Shown: piece by piece, positions 52,888-63,300 of the stretch
Position numbering within the stretch: the first letter of the stretch is position 1
Layout of the letters: every line of letters begins with the position of its first letter
Origin: Bacteroidaceae bacterium
Lineage (GTDB): Bacteria; Bacteroidota; Bacteroidia; Bacteroidales; Bacteroidaceae
Assembly (NCBI GenBank): GCA_017556045.1
Contig: JAFZFF010000053.1
Coordinates: 1-64,000 of the forward strand
DNA: 64,000 nt
Direction: 5' to 3'
Program-made: the position numbers and the translations under genes
Notes under the pieces: model-generated
Databases searched by the model: none
What the model saw: only the letters and a program-made list of their open reading frames with translations
What the model was told of the DNA's origin: nothing

Positions 52888-52909
52888 ATTGCTTTCATTT
52901 GCAATAAGT

Positions 52910-54031
52910 TCACTGCTCCTTAGTTAGCTCTTTCACCTTTGCAAGCAAGTCTTCCCCAAAGAGTGCCCATGCGGCAGCACAACAACCAACGAGGAAGGTG
53001 AAGATGACAAGCATCCTAACCTTACTGGGTCCTGATTTTTTATTAGGAATAACCGCAGGTTCCAATACCGCATAAACTGGCTTAGCCTGCTGCTCTCTAA
53101 TACGAGCACCCTCAAGTTGAGTAGCCACTTGAGAATAGACTTGGTATGCAAGCTTCATCTCTTGCTCAAGATGCTCTCGCTCTACCTGAGCACTCAACAA
53201 AATCACGCTTTTATTTGCATCGGCGTATTCTGCATAAGCTCTCATTGCCCTATGATAATCAGCCTTACGCTGATCGTGAACCACTGATAGGTTCGCGACA
53301 TCTTGACTCACCTTTGAGGTACGGTACTCGGTCATATACTCCTTAAGATTATCCAAAATTGCCTCCATTACAGTGTAGACCACAAGCGGATCTTGCATTT
53401 TCATTCTAATTTGCGTTTTACCGCTTTTCTTATCAACGCTGATCTGAATAGCTTCAGAAAAATATTTGACAACAGCTCGTTCTTTTTTGCTAAGACAGAC
53501 AGGATTACGAGTAGTATCACCGCCAACTTCGTCTTCTTCGTCTTCGTCACCTTTAATCAATGACACACACCAACCTAACGCCTTGAAAGGGGCATTGATG
53601 ATGGGAGTCCACCAAGGCGATTTTTGATATTCGAGCATATAGTCTATGAGCGTGGTATTGACAACAGTATCCTTGCGTTCGAATTGTACAGGGAGATCAA
53701 AAAGCCCTACAATGAAGGGAGTAGAATGCACGACGTCTGGATACATTTCATAACTGATAGCATCAAGACTATTATTGACATTTACACCCATCATAGAAGC
53801 AATACTGCTCACACCAGAGCCCATTCTTTGTTCCATCTCAGGAGCTAAAGTAGCGCCTGCACTATAAGTTTTAGGCAAGCTAAAACCTACGACAAGCCCT
53901 ATAAAGGCACCTACACAACACCATTTGATAATCATCTTGCGGTGCTTCCACAGCTTGGCGACATACTCCATGATGTCTATTTCGTCTTCCAGCTCATACT
54001 GGGGAGGAATATTATTCATATTTTCTTGCAT
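52910..54031 (-). CDS. wzz: Wzz-type chain-length determinant
   Basis: 373 residues. An N-terminal amphipathic segment (EDEIDIMEYVAKLWKHRKMI) leads to the first membrane helix (about 35-53), then a periplasmic helical domain (coiled region about 230-300) and a second helix (VRMLVIFTFLVGCCAAAWAL, about 338-357). There is no C-terminal kinase domain, so it is the Wzz kind that sets polymer length rather than a bacterial tyrosine kinase. It is 7 bp after wza. Confidence 0.92.
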   Translation of the reverse strand: MQENMNNIPPQYELEDEIDIMEYVAKLWKHRKMIIKWCCVGAFIGLVVGFSLPKTYSAGATLAPEMEQRMGSGVSSIASMMGVNVNNSLDAISYEMYPDVVHSTPFIVGLFDLPVQFERKDTVVNTTLIDYMLEYQKSPWWTPIINAPFKALGWCVSLIKGDEDEEDEVGGDTTRNPVCLSKKERAVVKYFSEAIQISVDKKSGKTQIRMKMQDPLVVYTVMEAILDNLKEYMTEYRTSKVSQDVANLSVVHDQRKADYHRAMRAYAEYADANKSVILLSAQVEREHLEQEMKLAYQVYSQVATQLEGARIREQQAKPVYAVLEPAVIPNKKSGPSKVRMLVIFTFLVGCCAAAWALFGEDLLAKVKELTKEQ

Positions 54032-54038
54032 AATTAAC

Positions 54039-56435
54039 TTATTTTAAAATACTTCCAATAGTAGCAATCATCGTACCGAGTGAAGCGGCGGTGGTAGAGA
54101 TAGCAAGTACGTTCTCTAACTTAGTCTCCTTCTCACGCTTCTCGGGGATGACGATCTCACAGCCAGGTTCTACGACACCCTTACTCCAACGACGAGCCTT
54201 CTGGACGGTACCGTTGAGATAGATGACGTATGACTTGTTCTTCTTGGTACGGAAGCCATAACCACCAGCCTGCTGCACGTAGTCGCGCACAGTGTACGAG
54301 GGGTCGTAGGTAATCACGTTGGGATACATAACATTTCCACTAATCTTCACTGTATTGATATACTCTGGAATAATAAGACGATCGCCCTCACGAAGCACGA
54401 GGTCAGCATCGCTACCAGGCTTTGCAAGAGCCTTTTCTAAATCAATACCTACTGTATACACTCTTGATCTATCGATATCGCTGACATCCATATTATCGTT
54501 TATATTCTCAAGTACCTCACCAGTAGCCACCAAGCGAGCACGTTCCTCAGCATTCATACGACGAAGCAGACGAGCCCCCTTGACGTATGCCCAAGAGTTG
54601 AGACCACCAGCCTTAGCCACGAGGTCGCTCAAGCGCTCCTCCTTGTGAGTGATAATGTAGCTACCGGGGAAGATGACCTCACCTGAGATAGATACGCTGG
54701 TCTGTGCCACGTAACCAGGGCTACGACGTACGTATACTCTATCGTAGGGCTGGAGGAGGAAGTCGGTCTCACCATCGAGAACGTAACCATCCTTAAATGA
54801 GAAGGTATAAACTTTACCGATGGTGTCGGTCTGAGAGGTACTCTCAGGATTCTTAATACGACGGCTCACCTCAATCTTCACGGTAGAGGCCGACTCCAAG
54901 AGGCCACCAGCGAGCATGATAGCATCCTCGAGGGTGGTATTCTCAGCATACACAAAGGTGCCGGGCTTAGCGACCTCACCACCTACGGTGATGCTGCCAA
55001 GGTCCTTGAGGTCATGGATGCTGGGGATATAGAGAACGTCATTCTTGACAAGCTGAACGTCAGATGCGGTGCCAGCCATAATAGCGCCTATATCGACAGG
55101 AAGAATCTCAAGGGTGAGGTCCTCGCGCTCACGAGTAATGAGGGCACGGTTGGTGAAGGCATCGCCCTTGAGGCCCTCAGCCTTGGCAATAAGTTGCTTG
55201 ACGGTGCGGATCTCGTCGCCCAACTCATAGGTACCGGGGCGGTATACAGCACCCTTAATCTCGAGACGATTCTCAAAGCGGTCGAGCATAGCGCCTACGG
55301 TAAGCGCATCACCCTCCATAAGAGCAAAACTGCCGTAGTCGGGCTCATTGACGGTGAAGATCTGATACTCAGAACCGTTCTTACGGATCATGCGGATATT
55401 CTTGGTATAGGCATCACCAGTGAAGCCTGCAGCATAGTCGATGAGGTCGGCAATGGTCTCACCCTTCTTGAGCTCATACGACATGGGGCGCTTAACGTTA
55501 CCAGCGATATCGACGATGATATCGTAGGTGGGGACATTGATGATATCGCCCTCCTCGAGGATGGTCTCATTGGTCTTGCCATCACGAATAAAGTCGTAGA
55601 TATCAATCACTGCAATAACCTTACCCTTACGGATGAGCTGAATACCACGCAATGAACCAAGACGACTCACACCACCAGCTCTGTGAAGAGCGTGATAGAT
55701 GTTTGAGAGCGATGAGAGGTAATATGTACCTGGGTTAGCCACCTCACCCATCATGTTAACCTGGATAGTGCGGATATTGCCGAGGCTAAGTTTAATCTCA
55801 GACTTCGCATCCTCCCCATCGACAGAGTATATCTGACCGAGCTTGCGCTTCATATAGGCATCGGCCTCCTTGATAGTCATGCCATTAAGGCTGATCATAC
55901 CGACATCAGGGATATTGATGGTACCATCGGGAGAGATAGTACGACGAATGGTTGCCTGATTGGTACCCCAAACATCAATGATTACCTCATCGCCAGGGCC
56001 GAGAACGTAGTTCACAGGAGTGGGGAGGTTGGCACTGGGTGCAAAGGTCAAGTTGCCACGACGGAATATATTGCGTCCGAATACATTCTTAGCACCTGGA
56101 GCAGCAAGTTCTACTGATACTGCATCAATATCTCCAGCCTCTGTTTCAAGTGGGCCATCACTGATTCGGCGTTGACGCTCTTGAACACCAGCCACCTTGG
56201 ATGCATTATCTTGTGATGCCTGCTCCTGTTCGTACTTTGCTTTGATACGCTCTGCCTGAGCCTTGGTAACACCACGCGCAGCGAGTTCCTTGGCCATGTC
56301 GGTCTGCGACTTACCAGCCGCCATGCCGCTCTCTACATAGCTGATGACTGCCTCATCAGACATCTGCGCCTTTGCCGGAGTGGCAAAAGCCACCATCGCC
56401 ACAAGGGCAATGAGTAAGAATGCATGTTTCTTCAT
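54039..56435 (-). CDS. wza: Wza-type outer-membrane polysaccharide export protein with SLBB repeats
   Basis: 798 residues with a signal peptide (1-24, ending AKAQ). A helical N-terminal part (SQTDMAKELAARGVTKAQAE) is followed by the Poly_export domain (PVNYVLGPGDEVIIDVWGTN, about 140-160) and about five SLBB repeats (for example GEVANPGTYYLSSLSNIYHA, GAVYRPGTYELGDEIRTVKQ, GEVAKPGTFVYAENTTLEDA, GEVIFPGSYIITHKEERLSD). It forms the outer-membrane export channel. Longer than E. coli Wza, as usual in Bacteroidetes. It is the first gene of the polysaccharide locus. Confidence 0.94.
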   Translation of the reverse strand: MKKHAFLLIALVAMVAFATPAKAQMSDEAVISYVESGMAAGKSQTDMAKELAARGVTKAQAERIKAKYEQEQASQDNASKVAGVQERQRRISDGPLETEAGDIDAVSVELAAPGAKNVFGRNIFRRGNLTFAPSANLPTPVNYVLGPGDEVIIDVWGTNQATIRRTISPDGTINIPDVGMISLNGMTIKEADAYMKRKLGQIYSVDGEDAKSEIKLSLGNIRTIQVNMMGEVANPGTYYLSSLSNIYHALHRAGGVSRLGSLRGIQLIRKGKVIAVIDIYDFIRDGKTNETILEEGDIINVPTYDIIVDIAGNVKRPMSYELKKGETIADLIDYAAGFTGDAYTKNIRMIRKNGSEYQIFTVNEPDYGSFALMEGDALTVGAMLDRFENRLEIKGAVYRPGTYELGDEIRTVKQLIAKAEGLKGDAFTNRALITREREDLTLEILPVDIGAIMAGTASDVQLVKNDVLYIPSIHDLKDLGSITVGGEVAKPGTFVYAENTTLEDAIMLAGGLLESASTVKIEVSRRIKNPESTSQTDTIGKVYTFSFKDGYVLDGETDFLLQPYDRVYVRRSPGYVAQTSVSISGEVIFPGSYIITHKEERLSDLVAKAGGLNSWAYVKGARLLRRMNAEERARLVATGEVLENINDNMDVSDIDRSRVYTVGIDLEKALAKPGSDADLVLREGDRLIIPEYINTVKISGNVMYPNVITYDPSYTVRDYVQQAGGYGFRTKKNKSYVIYLNGTVQKARRWSKGVVEPGCEIVIPEKREKETKLENVLAISTTAASLGTMIATIGSILK

Positions 56436-56449
56436 CGTTTTAATAGTTA

Positions 56450-56500
56450 TTTTGTTTAATGTTTAGAGTTTACTGTTTAGTGTTTAGAGTTTAGTGCACT
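56450..56500. repeat. GTTTAGA heptamers in the wza leader
   Basis: Six or so GTTTAGA/GTTTAGT units lie between the predicted start of transcription and the wza start codon, so they would be part of the leader of the polysaccharide messenger. Confidence 0.7.
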
Positions 56501-56554
56501 CCACATACCTTCGTAGTAATAGGTCACACACCTATACACTACGCGATGCTTTTG

Positions 56555-56586
56555 CAAATGTAGGAATTTGTTTTCGCTTAACCAAA
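56555..56586 (-). promoter_or_regulatory. Main promoter of the polysaccharide locus
   Basis: On the minus strand TTTG (56583-56586), 20 nt and TACATTTG (56555-56562) match the consensus exactly. The leader to the wza ATG would be about 113 nt. I saw no inverted repeats around it of the kind used for invertible capsule promoters in Bacteroides, and no upxY/upxZ genes. Confidence 0.65.
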
Positions 56587-56694
56587 AAACTTTTATCTCT
56601 TTTGCGATAAGTTAACAAAACACCTGCAAGAATAACGCAAACAAGCGGTTGCATCCCAAAGGGGAGGTATCGCTTGTATAGTGGAAGTAGCAAT

Positions 56695-56813
56695 TCGTTG
56701 AGACGTTGATGTTCGTTTAGAGGTTTAGACGTTGAGGCGTTGAAGCAAACGACTAAACGCTTAAACGAAGCGAAGCGATACTAAACGCCTAAACGGAGCT
56801 AAACGTCTAAACG
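56695..56813. repeat. CGTTTAG/CTAAACG repeats between wza promoter and fumarase
   Basis: About ten short units of the CGTTTAGA family, first in one orientation (56715-56735) and then in the other (56750-56810), fill the space between the fumarase terminator and the wza promoter region. Confidence 0.65.
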
Positions 56814-56847
56814 AAAAAGAGGTGCGCTGGGGAGCGCACCTCTTTTT
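56814..56847 (-). terminator. Terminator after fumarase
   Basis: AAAAAGAGGTGCGCT (56814-56828), loop GGGG, AGCGCACCTCTTTTT (56833-56847) give a perfect 15-bp stem with a T run, directly after the fumarase stop codon. Confidence 0.92.
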
Positions 56848-56848
56848 A

Positions 56849-58489
56849 TTACTTCATCGGACAGGTGGGTTTCAACTGCTTGAAGAAGTCGTTGCCCTTG
56901 TCGTCGACGAGGATGAAGGCGGGGAAGTCCTCAACCTCAATCTTCCAGATGGCTTCCATGCCAAGCTCGGGATACTCAACGCACTCGATGCTCTTGATAT
57001 TGTTTTGCGCAAGGATAGCTGCAGGGCCACCGATAGAGCCGAGGTAGAAGCCACCGTACTTGTGGCAAGCGTCGGTAACGCACTGCGCACGGTTACCCTT
57101 AGCAAGCATCACCATGCTACCGCCATGGCTCTGGAAGAGATCCACATAAGAGTCCATACGACCTGCTGTGGTGGGGCCCATAGAGCCACAAGCCATGCCA
57201 GCAGGTGTCTTAGCAGGACCAGCATAGTAGATGGGGTGATCCTTGATGTACTGGGGAAGTTCTTCGCCACGGTCGAGACGCTCTTTGAGCTTAGCGTGTG
57301 CGATATCGCGACCTACGATGATGGTACCGTTGAGCGAGAGACGTGTAGCTACGGGGTACTTGGTGAGCTGTGCGAGAATCTCGGGCATGGGGCGATTGAG
57401 ATCGATGCGTACTACATCGCCTTCGCCAGCATTGCGGAGTTCCTCGGGGATAAGGCTGCCTGGATTGTCATCCATCTTCTCAATCCAGATACCATCCTTA
57501 TTGATCTTACACTTGATGTTACGGTCAGCAGAGCATGATACGCCGAGACCTACGGGGCATGAAGCGCCGTGACGGGGGAGACGGATGATGCGCACGTCGT
57601 GAGCCATATACTTACCACCGAACTGTGCACCGAGGCCAATGCGGTAAGCCTCCTCGAGCACCTGCTGCTCAAGCTCTACATCACGGAAGGCACGACCAGT
57701 CTCATCACCTGTAGTGGGCAGATTGTCGTAGTAGTGAGTAGAGGCGAGTTTCACGGTGTGGAGGTTCTTCTCTGCTGAGGTACCACCGATAACGAAAGCA
57801 ATGTGATAGGGAGGACAAGCGGCTGTACCAAGGGTCTTCATCTTCTCTACCATGAAGGGTACGAGGGTGTCGGGGTTGAGCAATGCCTTGGTCTCCTGAT
57901 AGAGGTAGGTCTTGTTAGCTGAGCCACCACCCTTGGTCACGCAGAGGAAGTGGTACTCCATGCCCTCAGTAGCCTCGATATCAATCTGTGCGGGGAGGTT
58001 GCAACGGGTGTTGACCTCATCGTACATATTGAGCGGAGCATTCTGTGAGTAGCGAAGGTTCTCCTCGGTATAGGTCTTGTATACGCCGAGCGAGAGTGCC
58101 TCCTCGTCGCAGAAGCCTGTCCATACCTGCTGGCCCTTCTCACCATGGATGATAGCGGTACCGGTATCCTGACACAAGGGGAGCTTGCCCTTAGCAGCTA
58201 CCTCGGCATTGCGGAGGAATGTGAGTGCTACATACTTATCATTGTCGCTGGCCTCGGGGTCGCTGAGAATCTTAGCTACCTGCTCATTGTGAGCACGGCG
58301 CAAGAGGAACGATACATCGCGGAAGGCAGCATTGGCCATTGCGGTGAGACCTTCGGGGGCAATCTTCAACATCGGTTTGCCCTCGAACTCGCTTACCGAT
58401 ACATAATCCTTGGTGAGGAGATAGTACTCGGTGTCATCCTTGCCCAACTGGAACATGGGCACATACTTGAATTCGGGTGTGGTTGCCAT
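56849..58489 (-). CDS. fumA: Class I fumarate hydratase (iron-sulfur)
   Basis: 546 residues, the length of class I fumarases. [29 protein letters not shown] and [20 protein letters not shown] are family motifs; conserved cysteines at CQDTG, AACPPYH and ASCPVG can bind the 4Fe-4S cluster. It interconverts fumarate and malate, feeding the fumarate-respiration/succinate route of these anaerobes. Located between hflX and the polysaccharide locus; no functional link to either. Confidence 0.96.
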   Translation of the reverse strand: MATTPEFKYVPMFQLGKDDTEYYLLTKDYVSVSEFEGKPMLKIAPEGLTAMANAAFRDVSFLLRRAHNEQVAKILSDPEASDNDKYVALTFLRNAEVAAKGKLPLCQDTGTAIIHGEKGQQVWTGFCDEEALSLGVYKTYTEENLRYSQNAPLNMYDEVNTRCNLPAQIDIEATEGMEYHFLCVTKGGGSANKTYLYQETKALLNPDTLVPFMVEKMKTLGTAACPPYHIAFVIGGTSAEKNLHTVKLASTHYYDNLPTTGDETGRAFRDVELEQQVLEEAYRIGLGAQFGGKYMAHDVRIIRLPRHGASCPVGLGVSCSADRNIKCKINKDGIWIEKMDDNPGSLIPEELRNAGEGDVVRIDLNRPMPEILAQLTKYPVATRLSLNGTIIVGRDIAHAKLKERLDRGEELPQYIKDHPIYYAGPAKTPAGMACGSMGPTTAGRMDSYVDLFQSHGGSMVMLAKGNRAQCVTDACHKYGGFYLGSIGGPAAILAQNNIKSIECVEYPELGMEAIWKIEVEDFPAFILVDDKGNDFFKQLKPTCPMK

Positions 58490-58502
58490 AGTAATTGAAT
58501 TG

Positions 58503-58670
58503 AGACCCCCTCTAACTCCCCCTCTATGGGGAGGATTCCGTCATCTCGGGAAAGTTAATCGAGGGTATTGTTAATATTATATTAATTGGTTTATACTCTT
58601 ACATTAGTTGAGCCCATCTTGAACCGTCTCCCCATAGAGGGGGAGATGCCCAACGGGCAGAGGGGGTCTT
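58503..58670. repeat. CCCCCTCTATGGGGAG inverted repeat upstream of fumarase
   Basis: GACCCCCTCTAACTCCCCCT and CTATGGGGAG at 58503-58532 are matched in reverse complement by 58627-58670, where the unit is longer by GCCCGTTGGGC-like bases. Each arm can also fold on itself (CTCCCC...GGGGAG). This is a typical Bacteroidetes intergenic element in the spacer between hflX and the fumarase gene. Confidence 0.75.
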
Positions 58671-58673
58671 CCC

Positions 58674-59957
58674 TTATTCCTCATATGTCTGATAGAGGAA
58701 GTCGTTGTAGGGGTATTTCTGCACGTGGAGTTCACGTACACGATTATACATCAACGTCTTGAGGTTCTCTATATTGTCGCGCTCACGAGCTGAGATAAAG
58801 ATACAGCTATCGTGCATCTTGGCCATCCAGGTCTGCATGAGCTCTTCGAGCGATACATTCTCCTTGGTCTTAGGGGTGAGGTCATCCTCCTCCTTCGGAG
58901 TGAAGGTATAGGCATCGGTCTTGTTGAAGACGAGGATGAGAGGCTTCTCACTACAGCCAAGGTCGGCAAGGGTCTTCTCTACCACCTTGATTTGATCCTC
59001 AAAGTCGGGGTGCGAGATATCCACCACATGAAGCAGGAGGTCTGCCTCGCGCACCTCATCGAGTGTTGACTTGAAGGAGTCGACAAGGTCGGTAGGAAGC
59101 TTGCGGATGAATCCTACAGTATCAGAGAGGAGGAACGGAAGGTTCTCGATGATAACCTTGCGCACGGTAGTGTCGAGCGTAGCAAAGAGCTTATTCTCGG
59201 CAAACACCTCGCTCTTGGCCAGGAGGTTCATCAGCGTAGACTTACCCACGTTGGTGTATCCAACGAGGGCCACACGGATGAGGCGGCCACGGTTCTTACG
59301 CTGGGTAGCCTTCTGCTTGTCAATCTCTGCCAACTGCTTCTTGAGCAGCGACATACGGTTGAGGATGATACGGCGGTCCATCTCGAGCTGGGTCTCACCA
59401 GGGCCACGCAGACCTACCGAGCCCTTACCACCACCAGCACCAGAGCCACCACCCTGACGCTCAAGGTGAGTCCACAGGCGGGTCAAGCGGGGAAGCATAT
59501 ACTTATACTGAGCCAGCTCCACCTGAGTCTTGGCATTGGCAGTCTGAGCACGCATGGCGAAGATATCAAGGATAAGCGAGGTACGATCAAGGATCTTCAC
59601 CTTGAGCTCTGCCTCGATATTGCGAAGCTGCTTAGCCGAGAGTTCATCATCGAAGATGACCATACCAATCTCACGGCTCTCAGGAATCTCGCCAAACTCA
59701 TCCTCCTCGGGCTCTTCGGCACACAACTCGATATATTCGCGGATCTCCTGAAGCTTACCCTTACCAACATAGGTCACAGAGTTGGGGGTGTCGAGCTTCT
59801 GCGTGAAGGTCTTCACCACCTCGGCACCTGCGGTCTCTGCCAAGAAGGCAAGCTCGTCAAGGTACTCCTGCGTCTTCTGCTCGTTCTGAGTCTGCGTGAT
59901 GAGACCTACGAGGACGGCGCGCTCGGTCTGCGCTTGAGATATTACAAATTCTTTCAT
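58674..59957 (-). CDS. hflX: GTPase HflX
   Basis: 427 residues. The N-terminal domain (RAVLVGLITQTQNEQKTQEY), the glycine-rich linker GGGSGAGGGKGSVGLRGPGE and the G domain (VGYTNVGKSTLMN, DTVGFIRKLP, NKTD) define HflX, a ribosome-associated GTPase that rescues stalled or hibernating ribosomes. It starts 3 bp after the small lipoprotein gene, so the two may be co-transcribed. Confidence 0.97.
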   Translation of the reverse strand: MKEFVISQAQTERAVLVGLITQTQNEQKTQEYLDELAFLAETAGAEVVKTFTQKLDTPNSVTYVGKGKLQEIREYIELCAEEPEEDEFGEIPESREIGMVIFDDELSAKQLRNIEAELKVKILDRTSLILDIFAMRAQTANAKTQVELAQYKYMLPRLTRLWTHLERQGGGSGAGGGKGSVGLRGPGETQLEMDRRIILNRMSLLKKQLAEIDKQKATQRKNRGRLIRVALVGYTNVGKSTLMNLLAKSEVFAENKLFATLDTTVRKVIIENLPFLLSDTVGFIRKLPTDLVDSFKSTLDEVREADLLLHVVDISHPDFEDQIKVVEKTLADLGCSEKPLILVFNKTDAYTFTPKEEDDLTPKTKENVSLEELMQTWMAKMHDSCIFISARERDNIENLKTLMYNRVRELHVQKYPYNDFLYQTYEE

Positions 59958-59960
59958 TGA

Positions 59961-60365
59961 TTATTTACTTACTTCAGGGTATTTATTATCATCTGCATTG
60001 GGTACATTTGACGAAGTCTTCACATCGACAATAGCAGTAACTGCCTCACCTGCCTCATTCATCGCATACCCCTTTATATAATAGGTAGTATTAGGAGTAA
60101 GTCCGGTGATGACAGCACTAAAAGAACCAGCTTCCGAGGTTGCCTGTACCTTGCTGCCCTTATTATTTGTCACATTAAGTTTCGAAGTTCCGTAATAGAA
60201 GCCACAATCAGCGATATCGCCATCATCTACAATGACACTACAAGTAAAGCTATTAGGGGCTATATTGTCTATAGTTATATCACCAAGTGTGGGCGCCTCT
60301 ACCTGTACGCACGAAGTGAGACAAAGGAGCAACACACTGAGTATAGGGAACAGTATCTTTTTCAT
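59961..60365 (-). CDS. Small fibronectin-III-like lipoprotein
   Basis: 134 residues. The signal peptide ends LTSC (Cys19). The mature part (APTLGDITIDNIAPNSFTCS, then AVITGLTPNTTYYIKGYAMN) has the pattern of one fibronectin type III-like domain common in Bacteroidetes surface proteins. It follows the M6 protease gene after 12 bp, so it may act at the surface with it. Function unknown. Confidence 0.8.
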   Translation of the reverse strand: MKKILFPILSVLLLCLTSCVQVEAPTLGDITIDNIAPNSFTCSVIVDDGDIADCGFYYGTSKLNVTNNKGSKVQATSEAGSFSAVITGLTPNTTYYIKGYAMNEAGEAVTAIVDVKTSSNVPNADDNKYPEVSK

Positions 60366-60377
60366 TTCAAATCCAAA

Positions 60378-63300
60378 TTAACGTTCTACACTGATTTTTG
60401 TTTTCTCAATCACATAGATGCCTGCATCCAATGAGGCAATAGCATTCACGCCCTCAATACACTGCACAGCACATACCTTACGGCCTGTAACATCGTATAC
60501 GACCACCTCGCGAGCCTCGGCGAGTGTCACATATACTACTCCATCCTTTACGGTGACGCCCAGGAGGGGAGCTTCATCTTCCACATCGGGAGCAGCTTGG
60601 ATACGGTAGTAAGGAGCAGCTTGCTTACCCTTTGCAGGCATCAGATATGCGGTAAACGGAGCGAGGTCGTACTTATTAGATACAAACACGCTACCAGCTA
60701 CATAAGTTCCATACTTAGAATTTACATTGAGCGCATATACCGAGTCGTTGGCAACGATGGGGGCATAGGTGGGCGTCAGCACATAGCCATCACCCTCAAC
60801 AGACACTGCCTCCTCGGTCTCATGCACCATACAGTTCTCTGCCATAAAGGAGATCTGTCCGCTCAGTGAGTACTCGCCGTATTCCTTATTATTAGGCATA
60901 GCGATGATGTAGGGTCTATTGGCCTGAATCGCTGAAGCCTGCACAAAGCCATTGCCCGAAGGCTCTGCCAACCAGAAGTTGGCATCAGCAGCTGTACCAA
61001 ACGGCGCAAGTACGCCCTTAGTCGGATGGCTTACCTGCTGCACATCAAACGGAAGAGCTATAGTCTCCCATCCTGCAGAAGAGCCCAAGCCTGTAGTCTG
61101 TGTGAATGAGCGTGAATAGCTAACGCTCTCAGCTGTAAAGGCACGAGGACAGTAGAAGGAGTAACGATCGTTGAGCTTCACAGCTCCACTCTCACCATCT
61201 GTGATAACAACCATACGACCTGCATCTACTAAAGGATGAGCAAGCTCTGTACCAGCAGGAACATATACGAGCAGATTATTATAGCTTTCATTATCGAACA
61301 TCTCTGCTGTAATAGGCTGATCTACACCCCACATGATAGCACGGAGCGCGGTACAACCATGGAACAAGTTACTACCAATTGTATCAAGCTGGTTACTTGC
61401 AATCTCAATGCTACGCATAGACACAGCATTACTGAAAGCGGCACCCTCAATACCCACCACCGCATATGAGAGCGAGTCATACTCGATCTCCTCGGGCACT
61501 ACATAGTGACCTGCATAATCCTTCTCGGCATTACCACCCAAGGCCTCACTCAAGAACACCTGAGATGCAGGTTCAGAGGTGATGCGATAAGTAGCGCCAT
61601 CAGCCTTGAACCAGTTGCGCTTACCCACAACATCGGAGCGTCTATGCCCGGATTCACGGGCCATCGCGTATACCGTAGCCTTATCGGACAGAGCAAATGG
61701 ACCTTCATAGCAGTTGCCATAGCTTGTAGGGATGGTACCATCGGTAGTATAATACAAAGAGACATTGCTACTATCAGTCACCATATACACGCTATCATTG
61801 TCAAAATAGATCTCGAAGGCTGCAGCTGTCTGCGGCAACATACTATCTACGATCTCCACATCGATGGGATTTGAGAAACGAGAGTATACACTGTCACGCA
61901 CACTGCGTACTGAACAACGATAAAGTCCACCATCGAGGTCTTCGAATCGGTGACTAAATTCAGAAGTGAGGGCAGTACAGATGGTAGTTGTGCTGTAGCG
62001 CTTGCCTTCACCACCAGCACGAGTGCTGCGTGTTGCGCTACGAGCTATTATAGCATTGACATCCACCTCCTCGGCCACACGCATGGGAGCTGCCTGCCTA
62101 CTAGCCTTTAACATCTTTGCAGGAGCCTTACCGCCTGTAAGCTCTTCAGTAAGGTCGCCCTCAAGCAGGTATAGATCGTTGATATCTACACGCACAGAGT
62201 TACCTGAACCCAAATCACGAGTATCGATATAGAGATAAGAGCTATTTCCAATGGTATCCATCACAATGAAGTAGGTAACCCACTCATCATTGTCGACGGT
62301 CAATCCATAGCCATACAACTGGTTATAGCCATCCTTGTCGAGCCACTCATCGTCGGTAACACAGAGGACCATACCTCCATTCTTATCCGACGACGCACTC
62401 TTGCGAATCGTGTAGAGCACAGTGAAGCTGGTAGAATCGGTGTAGATATAGGGCGACACTAAAGCACCACGCTGCGAAGAAGAACCGAGACGCACAGCAC
62501 CATCCAAACCAAAGACATTAGCGCCCTGCCAACCGGGTTGTATGGTATAGCTGTCGAGGATGGTTCCGAGGTCAGAGTTGCCCTTAGTAAACTTATTAAA
62601 ATCCTCCTCAAGCATATAGGGGCTCTCCTCCAAGATATCGAGTCGCACCTCATACTCCTTGATGCCTGGCACGCGGTCCCACTCCATGGTGAAACCACTC
62701 GCTGTAACATCGGTCACCTCTTGCAATACGGGGACCTCCAAAGCGCCCTTCATGAAAGAGAAGGTCACCACACCATTCTCAAAAGCGATATCGGTAATAT
62801 CCTTACCCATATACTCGCCCTGGTAAACAGTGGCAGCGGGCTTACTCTCTGAAGTCAATGCTGTATTTTTTGATGTACCCGGATAGGTATCACCATCCTG
62901 AGTATTTGTTGTCAGCTTATTATCTGCAGGAATCACCGTCATGCGCAGGTGTGACTTGTGATTGTTGACCATATTGTTCTGCCATGCAGATTCAAGGTAG
63001 TCGACATGCAACACCAATAGTCCCTCGGCAGGGACATATTGGTCCCACTTGGTGCGACGATGATTCTCCACTACGTAGTATTCATTGGAATTGAGATCAT
63101 TAACAATCTTATATGCCTCACCACCCTCACTCAATGCGGTGAGTGACACATCCTGGGGAGAATCGATAACCTTCATCTCCTTCCAACCCAAGAACTCCTT
63201 CTCATAACCTGTGTATCCACAAGGAGTATGACCATTGTTATTATAGCAACCATAGTGCATAAGGCTCCATGACGCCATGCCGAAGGTGTCTTCCGTGCCT

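Noticed and set aside
52608..52907. Plus-strand frame of 99 codons between capD and wzz
   Set aside because: It runs antisense through the CapD promoter and the wzz terminator, has no recognisable domain, and is explained by the leader DNA.
56436..56700. Invertible capsule promoter
   Set aside because: No pair of inverted repeats flanks the promoter, and no invertase or upxY/upxZ genes are present.
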